From: Bacteroidales bacterium
Lineage (GTDB): Bacteria > Bacteroidota > Bacteroidia > Bacteroidales > UBA932
Reading direction: 5' to 3'
NCBI GenBank assembly: GCA_017399865.1
Contig: JAFQAT010000010.1
Coordinates: 17,853-81,852 of the forward strand
DNA length: 64,000 bases
How positions within the stretch are numbered: the stretch's first letter is position 1; the number at the start of each line of letters is the position of its first letter. The translations under genes and the position numbers were made by a program. Positions 17,783 to 26,100 of this stretch are shown here, piece after piece. The notes beneath the pieces are model-generated. The model saw only the letters and a list, made by a program, of their open reading frames with translations. It was not told the DNA's origin and did no database searches.

Positions 17783-18484
17783 TTACAGCAATGTAGTCGA
17801 GGTGATGTAGTCGAGGACCTTTACAAGGTCGTCAACGTCTGACCATTTGATCTTTTCTGCTTTCAGGAACTTTGAGAAGGCCTTCTTGTCGACGCCTTCG
17901 AGATCTGACACGCTCTTCTTGTTCGCCGGGATCAGATTGTTTCCGATCACGATATACAGATCCGTCAGAACCGGAAGCCTCTCGCCGCCGCTCCTCATTC
18001 CAAGAAGATCCTTGTAGACATCAGTCATAAGGTAGCCGTTGTACTGGTTGAGGGCATTCTCGTTGTAGAGGTAAGACTTTGTAGTGGTGCTGGTCAGCGT
18101 CGAACTTCCGTATGCGCCGTCATCCTTGATGACAGACGAGAAGTTTGCCTTGGTCTCCTGCACGATGCAGCCGCCTTCCGCCTGTGCCATGATCTTCAGC
18201 ATCTTGCCGGCCACAAAGCGGAACGAATCCTCACCGATGTTGACGCCGGTCACACCCCATGTGTCGACCTCCCTGATCTTGCCGCCCTTGGCGACATAAT
18301 GCAAGGCGCTCAAGCTGAGATGGACATTGTACAGAGCCTTTTCAGGCTTCCTGTTGGTACGGATCAGTTCACCTTCCTTGAACTCAGGATAGAGATAAGG
18401 CCAGGTGGTCGTCGGTTCTTCATTCTGCGCAAATGCAGACATGGCCAGCAGCATGCCGACACAAAGGAAAAGCAGCTTCTTCAT
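17783..18484 (-). CDS. Exported protein of unknown function
   Basis: 233 residues with a cleavable signal (MSAFAQ, residues 1-20) and no lipobox, so probably periplasmic. I do not recognise a family. Visible features are ELIRTNRKPEKALYNVHLSLSALHYVAKGGKIREVDTWG near the start, a Ser/Thr-rich stretch (GSSTLTSTTTKS) near residue 130, and a lysine-rich C-terminal third. It begins 5 bases after the aspS stop on the same strand, so it is probably transcribed with aspS. Confidence 0.7.
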   Translation of the reverse strand: MKKLLFLCVGMLLAMSAFAQNEEPTTTWPYLYPEFKEGELIRTNRKPEKALYNVHLSLSALHYVAKGGKIREVDTWGVTGVNIGEDSFRFVAGKMLKIMAQAEGGCIVQETKANFSSVIKDDGAYGSSTLTSTTTKSYLYNENALNQYNGYLMTDVYKDLLGMRSGGERLPVLTDLYIVIGNNLIPANKKSVSDLEGVDKKAFSKFLKAEKIKWSDVDDLVKVLDYITSTTLL

Positions 18485-18489
18485 GATAT

Positions 18490-20262
18490 TTACTCTTTAC
18501 GTTCAGCCTTTGACTCGAGGAAAAGCTCATCCATCTGCTCCTGGTCGATGTATGATGGAGAGTCGATCATCACGTCGCGGCCCTGGTTGTTCTTAGGGAA
18601 TGCGATGTAGTCACGGATGGTCTCCTGACCTCCGAAGAGAGAGCACACGCGGTCGAATCCGAATGCGAGTCCACCATGTGGCGGAGCACCGAACTTGAAG
18701 GCGTTGATGATGAATCCGAACTTGTATTCAGCGTCCTCCTTGCTGATGCCGAGGACTTCGAACATACGCTCCTGCATTGCCGCTTCATGGATACGGATCG
18801 ATCCGCCGCCAAGCTCAGTGCCGTTGAGGACGAAGTCGTATGCATTTGCACATACCTTCTCGAGGTCTTCCTTCCTGTCGCTGTAGAAGAGTTCGAGATG
18901 CTCCGGCTTAGGTGCGGTGAACGGATGGTGCATAGCGTAGAAACGCTGGGTCTCGTCGTCCCACTCCACGAGAGGGAAATCAACGACCCAGAGAGGTGCG
19001 AAGTTGAACGGATCGCGGAGTCCGAGACGGTTACCCATCTCGATACGGAGCACTCCGAGCATGGTCTGGGTCTTTCTCTTTGCGCCGCAGAGGACGAGCA
19101 TCATGTCGCCCTTCTTCGCGCCGAGGCGGTCTGCAACGGCCTGAAGCTGCTCTGGAGTATAGAACTTGTCGATCGAAGACTTGATCGTCCCGTCTTCATT
19201 GAGCTTGATGTATACAAGGCCTTTGGCGCCTACCTGAGGCCTCTTCACCCACTCTGTGAGCTCGTCGATCTGCTTGCGGGTATATCCTGCAGTGCCTTCC
19301 ACATTGATCGCACCGATATAGTCTACTCCGTCGAATACAGAGAATCCGTAGCCCTTCACGAGGTCTGTGATCTCATGGATCTTCATGTCGAAACGGATGT
19401 CCGGCTTGTCGCTTCCGTAGAAGTCCATGGCGTCGTACCAGCTCATGCGAGGGATACGCTCGGCGATCTCTACATTGAGGACGTTCTTGAAGAGGGTCCT
19501 CATCATGCCTTCGAATGTGTTCAGAACATCTTCCTGCTCCACGAACGACATTTCGCAGTCGATCTGGGTGAATTCAGGCTGGCGGTCTGCGCGGAGGTCC
19601 TCGTCACGGAAGCAGCGCACGATCTGGAAGTAACGGTCGTAGCCGGCCACCATCAGAAGCTGCTTGAAGGTCTGAGGAGACTGCGGGAGGGCGTAGAACT
19701 GGCCCGGGTTCATGCGTGAAGGAACCACGAAGTCACGCGCTCCTTCCGGAGTCGACTTGATCAGATATGGGGTCTCGATCTCAAGGAATCCCTGTGCATC
19801 GAGGTAGTTGCGGACTTCATGAGCCACCTGGTGGCGGAGCTTGAGGGCCCTCTGGAGAGGGTTTCTGCGGAGGTCGAGGTAACGGTATTTCGCACGGAGT
19901 TCCTCTCCGCCGTCGCTCTCGTCTTCGATTGTGAACGGAGGTGTATTAGCCTTGTTGAGGACCTTTATCTCGCTGAGGCTGATCTCGATGTCTCCTGTAG
20001 GCATCTTAGGGTTCTTGCTCTGGCGCTCGATGACCTGTCCTGTAACCTGGAGCACCCACTCGCGTCCGAGGCTTGATGCCGTGTCCTGGAGTTCCTGTGC
20101 AGCATGGGCGTCAACTACAAGCTGGGTGATGCCGTAGCGGTCGCGAAGGTCCACGAAGGTCATTCCTCCGAGCTTTCTGCTCTTCTGTACCCATCCGGCC
20201 AGGGTCACTGTCTGGCCTGCATTTTCGATGCGGAGTTCTCCGCAGGTGTGTGTTCTGTACAT
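18490..20262 (-). CDS. aspS: Aspartyl-tRNA synthetase
   Basis: 590-residue class II synthetase that charges tRNA-Asp in the cytoplasm. The start at 20262 gives [11 protein letters not shown], the normal bacterial AspRS N-terminus; the longer frame to 20385 reads through the structured repeat and is rejected. Domains: OB-fold anticodon-binding (about 1-100, [26 protein letters not shown]), class II core with motif 2 ([18 protein letters not shown]), the bacterial insertion domain, and motif 3 (GGLAFGFDR). The 5' leader probably contains the palindromic repeat at 20294-20399. A 233-residue unknown exported protein follows after 5 bases. Confidence 0.98.
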   Translation of the reverse strand: MYRTHTCGELRIENAGQTVTLAGWVQKSRKLGGMTFVDLRDRYGITQLVVDAHAAQELQDTASSLGREWVLQVTGQVIERQSKNPKMPTGDIEISLSEIKVLNKANTPPFTIEDESDGGEELRAKYRYLDLRRNPLQRALKLRHQVAHEVRNYLDAQGFLEIETPYLIKSTPEGARDFVVPSRMNPGQFYALPQSPQTFKQLLMVAGYDRYFQIVRCFRDEDLRADRQPEFTQIDCEMSFVEQEDVLNTFEGMMRTLFKNVLNVEIAERIPRMSWYDAMDFYGSDKPDIRFDMKIHEITDLVKGYGFSVFDGVDYIGAINVEGTAGYTRKQIDELTEWVKRPQVGAKGLVYIKLNEDGTIKSSIDKFYTPEQLQAVADRLGAKKGDMMLVLCGAKRKTQTMLGVLRIEMGNRLGLRDPFNFAPLWVVDFPLVEWDDETQRFYAMHHPFTAPKPEHLELFYSDRKEDLEKVCANAYDFVLNGTELGGGSIRIHEAAMQERMFEVLGISKEDAEYKFGFIINAFKFGAPPHGGLAFGFDRVCSLFGGQETIRDYIAFPKNNQGRDVMIDSPSYIDQEQMDELFLESKAERKE

Positions 20263-20293
20263 ATGTGTCTGGTATTTATTATTCCTGTCTGTC

Positions 20294-20399
20294 CTGTCGG
20301 ACTGGCTGATGGATGGAATTGACATTTTGCCACCCCCGGCTAGGGGGAGGGGCCCACGAAGTGGGAGGGGGTCAATGGAATCCACAGCCAGTCCGACAG
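20294..20399. repeat. Structured dispersed repeat, copy 2, in the aspS leader
   Basis: Outer stem CTGTCGGACTGGCTG (20294-20308) pairs perfectly with 20385-20399. The core carries an inner stem TTGAC/GTCAA, the invariant hairpin CCCCCGGCTAGGGGG (20332-20346) and a hairpin CCCACGAAGTGGG (20353-20365). Compared with copy 1, the outer stem, inner stem and second hairpin have changed sequence but keep pairing. ATTCCTGT occurs on both sides (20281-20288 and 20400-20407), like an 8-base target duplication. Confidence 0.8.
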
Positions 20400-20417
20400 A
20401 TTCCTGTTAAAAACTGA

Positions 20418-20425
20418 CAAAAATA
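20418..20425 (-). promoter_or_regulatory. Candidate -7 element for aspS
   Basis: TATTTTTG on minus matches TAnnTTTG; a TTTG lies at 20449-20452 with a 23-base spacer, slightly long. Use of this site would give a leader of about 150 bases that includes the palindromic repeat. Confidence 0.45.
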
Positions 20426-20440
20426 ATATTTTTTAACGGT

Positions 20441-20580
20441 TAAAAGCACAAAAACATACCCCTTTTGTTCTTTTATCCTGATATTTAGGCTTCTAAAGGA
20501 CAAAACAAGGCCTTTTTGTACTTTTGACTGGATATTTTGAGGTCTAAAGAACAAATCGGGCCATTTTTGTGCTTTTGAAA
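20441..20580. repeat. Three imperfect tandem repeats of about 51 bases
   Basis: Units begin near 20441, 20493 and 20544. Each has the pattern AAAGnACAAA ... CC-TTTTTGTnCTTTT, itself an inverted repeat able to form a hairpin. In the minus frame the units read as a 17-residue repeat (QKWPDLFFRPQNI, QKGLVLSFRSLNI), but that frame crosses the ksgA start and is not taken as a gene. Confidence 0.7.
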
Positions 20581-20601
20581 GGGAATTCAGCGGAAAGCAA
20601 T

Positions 20602-20609
20602 TATATTTG
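20602..20609 (+). promoter_or_regulatory. -7 element for ksgA
   Basis: TATATTTG matches TAnnTTTG and ends 20 bases before the ksgA ATG. The nearest upstream TTTG (20574-20577) leaves a 24-base spacer, longer than consensus, and falls in the last tandem repeat unit. Confidence 0.5.
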
Positions 20610-20629
20610 CGTAAATTTTTAAAGCTGAT

Positions 20630-21463
20630 ATGGAAGTTAGAGCGAAGAAGGCCCTTGGCCAGCATTTCTTGACAGACCTGTCGATTGCGCAGCGTATCGC
20701 CGATGCGCTCATAGTACCTTGTCCGGGATCGGAAAAGCAGCACGATGCGTCAAAACCTATGCCTGCGCTTGAAGTCGGACCGGGAATGGGCGTGCTGACA
20801 CAGTATGTGCTCCAGAGACCGGAGGTGGATCTGCGCATGGTAGAGATTGATACTGAATCTGTTGACTACCTTCTCGTGCATTTCCCGCAGGTAAACGGAA
20901 AGCTTATCGAGGCGGACTTCCTGAAGCTGAAGCTTGAGAGGTTCTTCCCGGGAGAATTCTGCGTAATCGGAAACTTCCCGTACAACATCTCTTCGCAGAT
21001 ATTCTTCAAGATCCTTGACTACAAGGAGCAGGTTCCGCAGGTTGTCTGCATGATCCAGAAGGAAGTGGCAGAACGTATTGCAGAAAAGCCCGGAACCAAG
21101 ACATATGGAATACTTTCCGTCCTGCTCCAGGCATGGTATGACATAGAATATCTCTTTACCGTAGGCGAAGGCGCATTCAACCCTCCTCCGAAGGTCAAGT
21201 CGGCTGTGATCAGACTTGTGCGCAACCAGCGTACCGAACTTGGCTGCGACGAGGCCCTTTTCAAGACCGTGGTGAAGACCGGATTCAACCAGCGCCGCAA
21301 GACCCTGCGCAACTCGCTGAAACCCCTTGTCCGGGCAAAGGCGGACCGCGAAGGATGGTCAGAGGAGCAGCTAGCCGAATTCACATCCGACCCCGTCTTC
21401 GACCTTCGTCCCGAGCGCCTCAGCGTCGAGGACTTCATCTCGCTTACACTGAAACTGGCTTAG
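20630..21463 (+). CDS. ksgA: 16S rRNA dimethyladenosine transferase
   Basis: 277-residue RsmA/KsgA enzyme that dimethylates two adjacent adenosines in helix 45 of 16S rRNA during small-subunit maturation, using S-adenosylmethionine. The N-terminal KKALGQHFL motif, the SAM-binding [11 protein letters not shown] (48-58) and the catalytic NFPYNIS (near 115; NLPYNIS in most homologues) are present, and the C-terminal [13 protein letters not shown] and LRPERLS motifs complete the family pattern. It is divergent from aspS, and its last four bases overlap the stop of the convergent GH18 gene. Confidence 0.98.
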   Translation: MEVRAKKALGQHFLTDLSIAQRIADALIVPCPGSEKQHDASKPMPALEVGPGMGVLTQYVLQRPEVDLRMVEIDTESVDYLLVHFPQVNGKLIEADFLKLKLERFFPGEFCVIGNFPYNISSQIFFKILDYKEQVPQVVCMIQKEVAERIAEKPGTKTYGILSVLLQAWYDIEYLFTVGEGAFNPPPKVKSAVIRLVRNQRTELGCDEALFKTVVKTGFNQRRKTLRNSLKPLVRAKADREGWSEEQLAEFTSDPVFDLRPERLSVEDFISLTLKLA

Positions 21464-22476
21464 AGTTCGTATCGGCCCAGAATCTCACGTGCAACGGTCT
21501 TTCTTAAGGTACCGTCTGAATCATCTCCGTCATAGTCCCAGTACATAGCTCCCCTGAGGCCGTTTGCCTTGATATACCCGCACTTTATCTTCAGAGAGCG
21601 AGGATTGTCATATCCGACAATAAGGGTTCCGTCCGTGTCTTCAATATACGGCACCTGAGCTTTTTCATCCCAGATTTCGTACGCTTCAATATCCTTCTTT
21701 ATATCCTTGAAGTCATTGAAATCCGCATAGCGGCCACTTCCGCGGCCGTAGAACGGCATGCCCAGCACAAGTTTGTGCGCCGGCACGCCTGCGGCCATAT
21801 GTGCCCTGGCCGCCTTGTCGGATGTCATTCCTCCGCTGATTTCCGACTCATACAGAGCGCTGTGGTGCTTCGGTGCAGTGGCCATGTCGTAAGCCATTAT
21901 GTTCACGAAATCAACATACGGCTCAACAGCCGTGAAGTCAACATATTCGGCAGAAGCGGCGCTGGCAAAGGTAAGGAGCAGTCCGTCCCCCAGAACCTGA
22001 CGAAGATCCTTCATCAGCATTGTGAAATTACCCGTATCTTCCGGAGAATATGAGATCCCGGCAGCGGAACTGGTAGGGTATTCCCAGTCGATGTCGATTC
22101 CGTCAAGCCCGAATTCCTTGACCACCCTCAGGCAGTCGTCGGCAAAGGATCTGCGCAGCTTCCTGTCCATGGCCATCTCGCTGAACCTGCCGCTGCCCCA
22201 TCCTCCGACGGAGAGCATGACCTTCAGGTCTGGATTCACCTTTTTCAAGGCCACCATGTCCTTGAGCCTCTGCGGGTTATCTACCCTTACGCCGTCAAAT
22301 GTGGCATTGACATGCCCGAAGGCATAATTGATATGCGTCGTGCAGAAAGGATCTGGAATCACATCGCTCCATGAAGTCACATAAGCTACGACAACGCTGT
22401 CTTTTTCCGCGACCTCAGACGGTGAAGCGCAGGCGCAGAAAGCCAGCATCATAAGACAAAAAACAACTCTTCTCAT
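21460..22476 (-). CDS. GH18 glycoside hydrolase (chitinase/endo-N-acetylglucosaminidase-like), single domain
   Basis: 338-residue exported protein; the N-terminus ends in LAFCAC, with Cys16 the likely lipidated residue. The barrel has the [12 protein letters not shown] strand-3 motif and the [10 protein letters not shown] strand-4 motif (Asp125, Asp128, Asp130, catalytic Glu132), then NIMAYDM and [13 protein letters not shown]18 enzymes hydrolyse beta-1,4 bonds next to N-acetylglucosamine by substrate-assisted catalysis. It is a close relative of the GH18 half of the protein at 32427-34184 and lacks its ThuA-like domain. It lies outside the mannan operons, convergent with ksgA. Substrate unknown: chitin oligomers or N-glycan core are both possible. 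Confidence 0.9.
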   Translation of the reverse strand: MRRVVFCLMMLAFCACASPSEVAEKDSVVVAYVTSWSDVIPDPFCTTHINYAFGHVNATFDGVRVDNPQRLKDMVALKKVNPDLKVMLSVGGWGSGRFSEMAMDRKLRRSFADDCLRVVKEFGLDGIDIDWEYPTSSAAGISYSPEDTGNFTMLMKDLRQVLGDGLLLTFASAASAEYVDFTAVEPYVDFVNIMAYDMATAPKHHSALYESEISGGMTSDKAARAHMAAGVPAHKLVLGMPFYGRGSGRYADFNDFKDIKKDIEAYEIWDEKAQVPYIEDTDGTLIVGYDNPRSLKIKCGYIKANGLRGAMYWDYDGDDSDGTLRKTVAREILGRYEL

Positions 22477-22518
22477 AGTATCGTCAATCAGTTCCGATAA
22501 AGTTAATCATTTATTGCT

Positions 22519-22526
22519 TATCTTTG
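22519..22526 (+). promoter_or_regulatory. -7 element for the flavodoxin-like reductase
   Basis: TATCTTTG matches TAnnTTTG and ends 25 bases before the ATG at 22552. No -33 TTTG at standard spacing was found. Confidence 0.45.
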
Positions 22527-22551
22527 ACGTTCAACAAAGAAAAATCGTATC

Positions 22552-23196
22552 ATGAAGGTAATGCTTGTAAACGGAAGCCCCCACAAGGAGGGATGCACAT
22601 ACACCGCTCTGACAGAGGTGGAGAAGGAACTTAATGCCGCAGGAATCGAAACGGAAATCTTCTGGCTTGGAACCAAGCCGATTTCCGGCTGCCTGGGATG
22701 CGGCGCATGCTGCAGAAGAGGTCCGGAGGGTGAAAAGCCAAGCGGACTCTGCGTGATCGACGACATAGTCAACGAATTCATCGCTAAGGCAAAGGAAGCC
22801 GACGGATTCATCTTCGGCAGCCCGGTACATTACGCAGCCCTTTCAGGAGCATTGACATCGTTCATGGACCGTGCATTCTATGGCAAGGGAGCCATCTACC
22901 GTTACAAGCCGGCTGCGGGCATCGTAAGCGCCCGCAGAGGCGGCACGACGGCCGCTTTCGACCAGATCAACAAGTATTTCACGATCTCGTCAATGCCTGT
23001 CGTATCTTCAAAATACTGGAACATGGTGCACGGCAGCACCCCTGACCAGGTGCGTCAGGACGAGGAAGGCATGCAGGTCATGCGCGAACTCGGCCGCAAC
23101 ATGGCCTGGCTTCTCAAATGCATCGAAGCAGGCCGCGCCGCCGGCATCCCAGACCCTGTCAAGGAAAAGCCCGTCATGACCAATTTCATAAGATAG
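22552..23196 (+). CDS. NADPH-dependent FMN reductase / iron-sulfur flavoprotein-like
   Basis: 214-residue cytoplasmic flavodoxin-fold protein. The N-terminal VNGSPHKEGCTYTAL phosphate-binding loop and the FGSPVHYAALSGALTSFMDR segment (near 88-107) are typical of the FMN-reductase/ISF family. A cysteine cluster, GCLGCGACC (residues about 45-53) plus a further Cys near 67, follows the first strands, as in iron-sulfur flavoproteins and related quinone or disulfide reductases. The electron acceptor is unknown. Its stop codon abuts the stop of the convergent GH2 gene with no intervening base. No link to mannan use is evident. Confidence 0.85.
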   Translation: MKVMLVNGSPHKEGCTYTALTEVEKELNAAGIETEIFWLGTKPISGCLGCGACCRRGPEGEKPSGLCVIDDIVNEFIAKAKEADGFIFGSPVHYAALSGALTSFMDRAFYGKGAIYRYKPAAGIVSARRGGTTAAFDQINKYFTISSMPVVSSKYWNMVHGSTPDQVRQDEEGMQVMRELGRNMAWLLKCIEAGRAAGIPDPVKEKPVMTNFIR

Positions 23197-26100
23197 CTAT
23201 CTGATAAGTCTGACGGTTATGGTTCTTTCGTAGGCCTGGGGGTAGACTCTGTATGAGTTGAAGATACCTCGTGCGGTACAGCCTACGCCGGAAGTCGCAT
23301 AGTCGAGGTTGAAGGTTATGTCTTCAGTCCTGCGGAGCTGGTAGGTGTAGACTGCCTTCGTCAGATTCTCTGTGGTATAGTTGTAGGCATTGAAGTTGAA
23401 AGGCTGGTCGACGGAGAATTCCACTCCCCTGCCTTCGGCATCTGTCATCCTGACCCATCTGTTGTCCGTCCTCAGGCCGTAGTCCTGCGGTATGAGATAT
23501 GGCTCGTACATGTCATCGACAGTGGTCTTCCATATGCCGAGACGGTATCCGCTCTTGCGGTCCGGATAGTTCGCCTGCGGGCCTCTTCCGTGCCATTCGA
23601 CATTGCTTAGACCGCCGGCCAGACCGAATGTGACTCCCATGCGCGGAAGCCATGCCGGCATGGCGCCCTGCGGCTTTATGATATGGCGGATGGTCAGCGT
23701 GCCGTCGCCGTATACGATGTACCTCCATGTGCTTTCGAATCCGTCGAAGGCCATTCCGCTGATATACTGGTCGAGCTGTCGGGTTTCTCCATGCCCTCCG
23801 TCGAGAAGCACGAGCTCACGCACGTCTACAGCTGCTCCGCCTTCGAATTCCCGGACATTCACAGAGGCCACGGCATGACCCAGATTGTCAAGTCCTGCGG
23901 AATAATAATGCGCGGCGAGGACATTCGAATGTCCGATGCCGCCGTATCCTGATGCATTTATGGAACCTCCGCTGTAGGCGTTCCAGCCGTCGACCTCATT
24001 GGCAAGCGGTGCTCTCCACACATTCAGCGTCACAGGGCTGGTGAGGATCTCGCGGCCTTCCGATATGATGGAGACAAGCTCTCCAGTAGCCTTGTCAAAA
24101 GAATATGAGAATCCGTTTCCTGCCAGAACAACCTTTCCATCAGTTTCCTTGACAGCCACTTCCCCTCCTGCACGGCGAGCCTTTTCCGCCGGCACGTTCC
24201 AGTCCTTGAGTTCGAACTGTTCCCATGAAACCTCATGTCCGGCCTTCGCCCAGACCTCGTCTTTCTTGAGGACAGAGCTCACTTCCAGCCTGTATTCCTT
24301 GCCTGGAACTACGTCTGGCTTCGAATAAGGAATCCTTACCACAGTGCGTGACAAAGGAGCGACGTCAAGAGTCATTTCTCCTGATGCAACTATCTCATTA
24401 TCAGCTGTCAGCTTCCATTCAGTCTTATAGAAGTCGGCGTTTATGAAATGATTCCTGTTCCATACTTCGACCATCCCGTTCTCCGGATCGAGAAGGCTGA
24501 ATGAAAGAGGCTGCACGCTCTTCTTCATCTGCCACATCTCCGGCTGCGGGGTCCTGTCCGGCCATATGCTGCCGTAAGTTCTCGCACCCACTCCATAAGA
24601 CCAGAACGTACCTTCACCGCCCTCTTCCTCGAAATCCAGCCAAAGGGCTGCGTCTTCGGCATTGAATCCGTCTGCAGGCGTAACTGCCGCATCAAATATG
24701 CCGACATTATCTATTATCGCATCGCAGGTATAGATGGTCTCCTGTCCGCATCTTTCCTCATCCCTGCCGATGCAGAGCGAAAGCGGAAGATTGCGTATAC
24801 GGCCTCTTGCCGACCTGCTGCCTGCCTCCTCGCCGTCGATGTAGACAGTCATCTTTGCGCCGTCATAGACAGCTGTTACATTGTGCCACCTGTCCTGCCA
24901 GTCTGAAGGAAGGGCAACGCTCAGAAGTTCTCTGCGGCCTGTATCGATATAGAATTCAAGCTTGTCATTGCCGTTCTGCCTGAGGCCGTACTGATTGCTG
25001 CCTTTATTGATCATGTATCCCCCGCTTGCATTGTAGCTGCGCGGGAATATGTCAAGCGTCAGGGTAAGCCTGTCGCCCGATATCTCGACATTGTCCGCAT
25101 TATAGACCTGCACCCACTGGTCCTGCTTATTGAAATCTATCGCCTTTCCAGAAGGTCCTGACACGAGTTTTGCACGTCCCATGATGTTTGCCGGAGTATC
25201 GTATGGTGACTTGTCTTTCAATGTACGGACCGGCTGGTATATTCCGACGCTCACGAAATCCCAGAGCGCACCGCCCATAAGACTAGGATGGTCATATATC
25301 TCGTTCCAGAAGTCATCCATTCCTCCGCCACCGTTTCCTGCCACAGAAAGATATTCATCCATGAATGAAGGACGCTTGTCCTGAGGATTGAACCCATAAC
25401 GGAATTCATGCTCTATAGGAGACGGATAGCGAGGTCCGATGATGTCCTCAGCCGGATGGACGGCAGCATTGCCGCCATACATCCAGAATCGTGTAGGATC
25501 ATGCTTCTTACCTTCCTTCACGACTTCATTGATAAGAAAGCCTTCTCCGCTCTCGTTTCCCGCACTCCAGAAAAGCACGCAGGCATGGTTCCTGTCGCGC
25601 AGCACCATCCTTCTGACCCTTTCCCTGTACATTTCCCTAAATCCAGGCAAAGAACTCACATATTCTGTAGAATGTGCCTCGTCTCCTGTCTCGTCGATGA
25701 CATAAAGACCGTACTCGTCAGCCAGTTCCAGATAGCGGTTTACAGGAGGATAATGAGAAGTCCTTACTCCATTGAATCCGAACTGCTTGAGGATCTCCAT
25801 GTCGCGTCTGATGACCTCTTCCGTGATTACATGTCCTGTCGACGGATGCTGCATGTGAGAACACTGGGCGTTTACCTTCAGCGCCACTCCATTGAGATGG
25901 AAGACTCCGTCGATGATCTCGGTCTTCTTGAAGCCGATGCGTATGGTGACCCGGTCCACGACATTGCCCGTAGCATCGGAAAGAACCAAGGTCATGTCAT
26001 ACAGATCCGGAGTCTCTGACGTCCATTTGTCCGGAGACTTCACAAGAGAATGAAGCTTTACCGTATGCCTTCCGCCCTGCCTCAAGGTGAACGGACCGCC

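Larger units (their letters stand above)
20263..20629. other. Divergent aspS/ksgA intergenic region with palindromic element and tandem repeats
   Basis: 367 bases without a gene. Left half: the structured repeat (20294-20399) with flanking ATTCCTGT direct repeats. Right half: three imperfect units of about 51 bases (20441-20580). Candidate promoters point outward: TATTTTTG on minus (20418-20425) for aspS and TATATTTG on plus (20602-20609) for ksgA. Confidence 0.75.

Noticed and set aside
20263-20385. Longer aspS frame beginning at 20385
   Set aside because: The extension reads through the palindromic repeat and adds 41 residues not found in Asp[12 protein letters not shown] at 20262 is the family N-terminus.
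20441-20580. Possible CRISPR array from the 51-base units before ksgA
   Set aside because: The units are degenerate along their full length with no repeat/spacer alternation.
20372-20743. A 123-residue minus-strand open frame with a 17-residue peptide repeat
   Set aside because: It runs across the 51-base tandem repeats, both promoters and the ksgA start. The peptide periodicity is a by-product of DNA repeats whose period is divisible by three; no start context or family similarity supports a gene.
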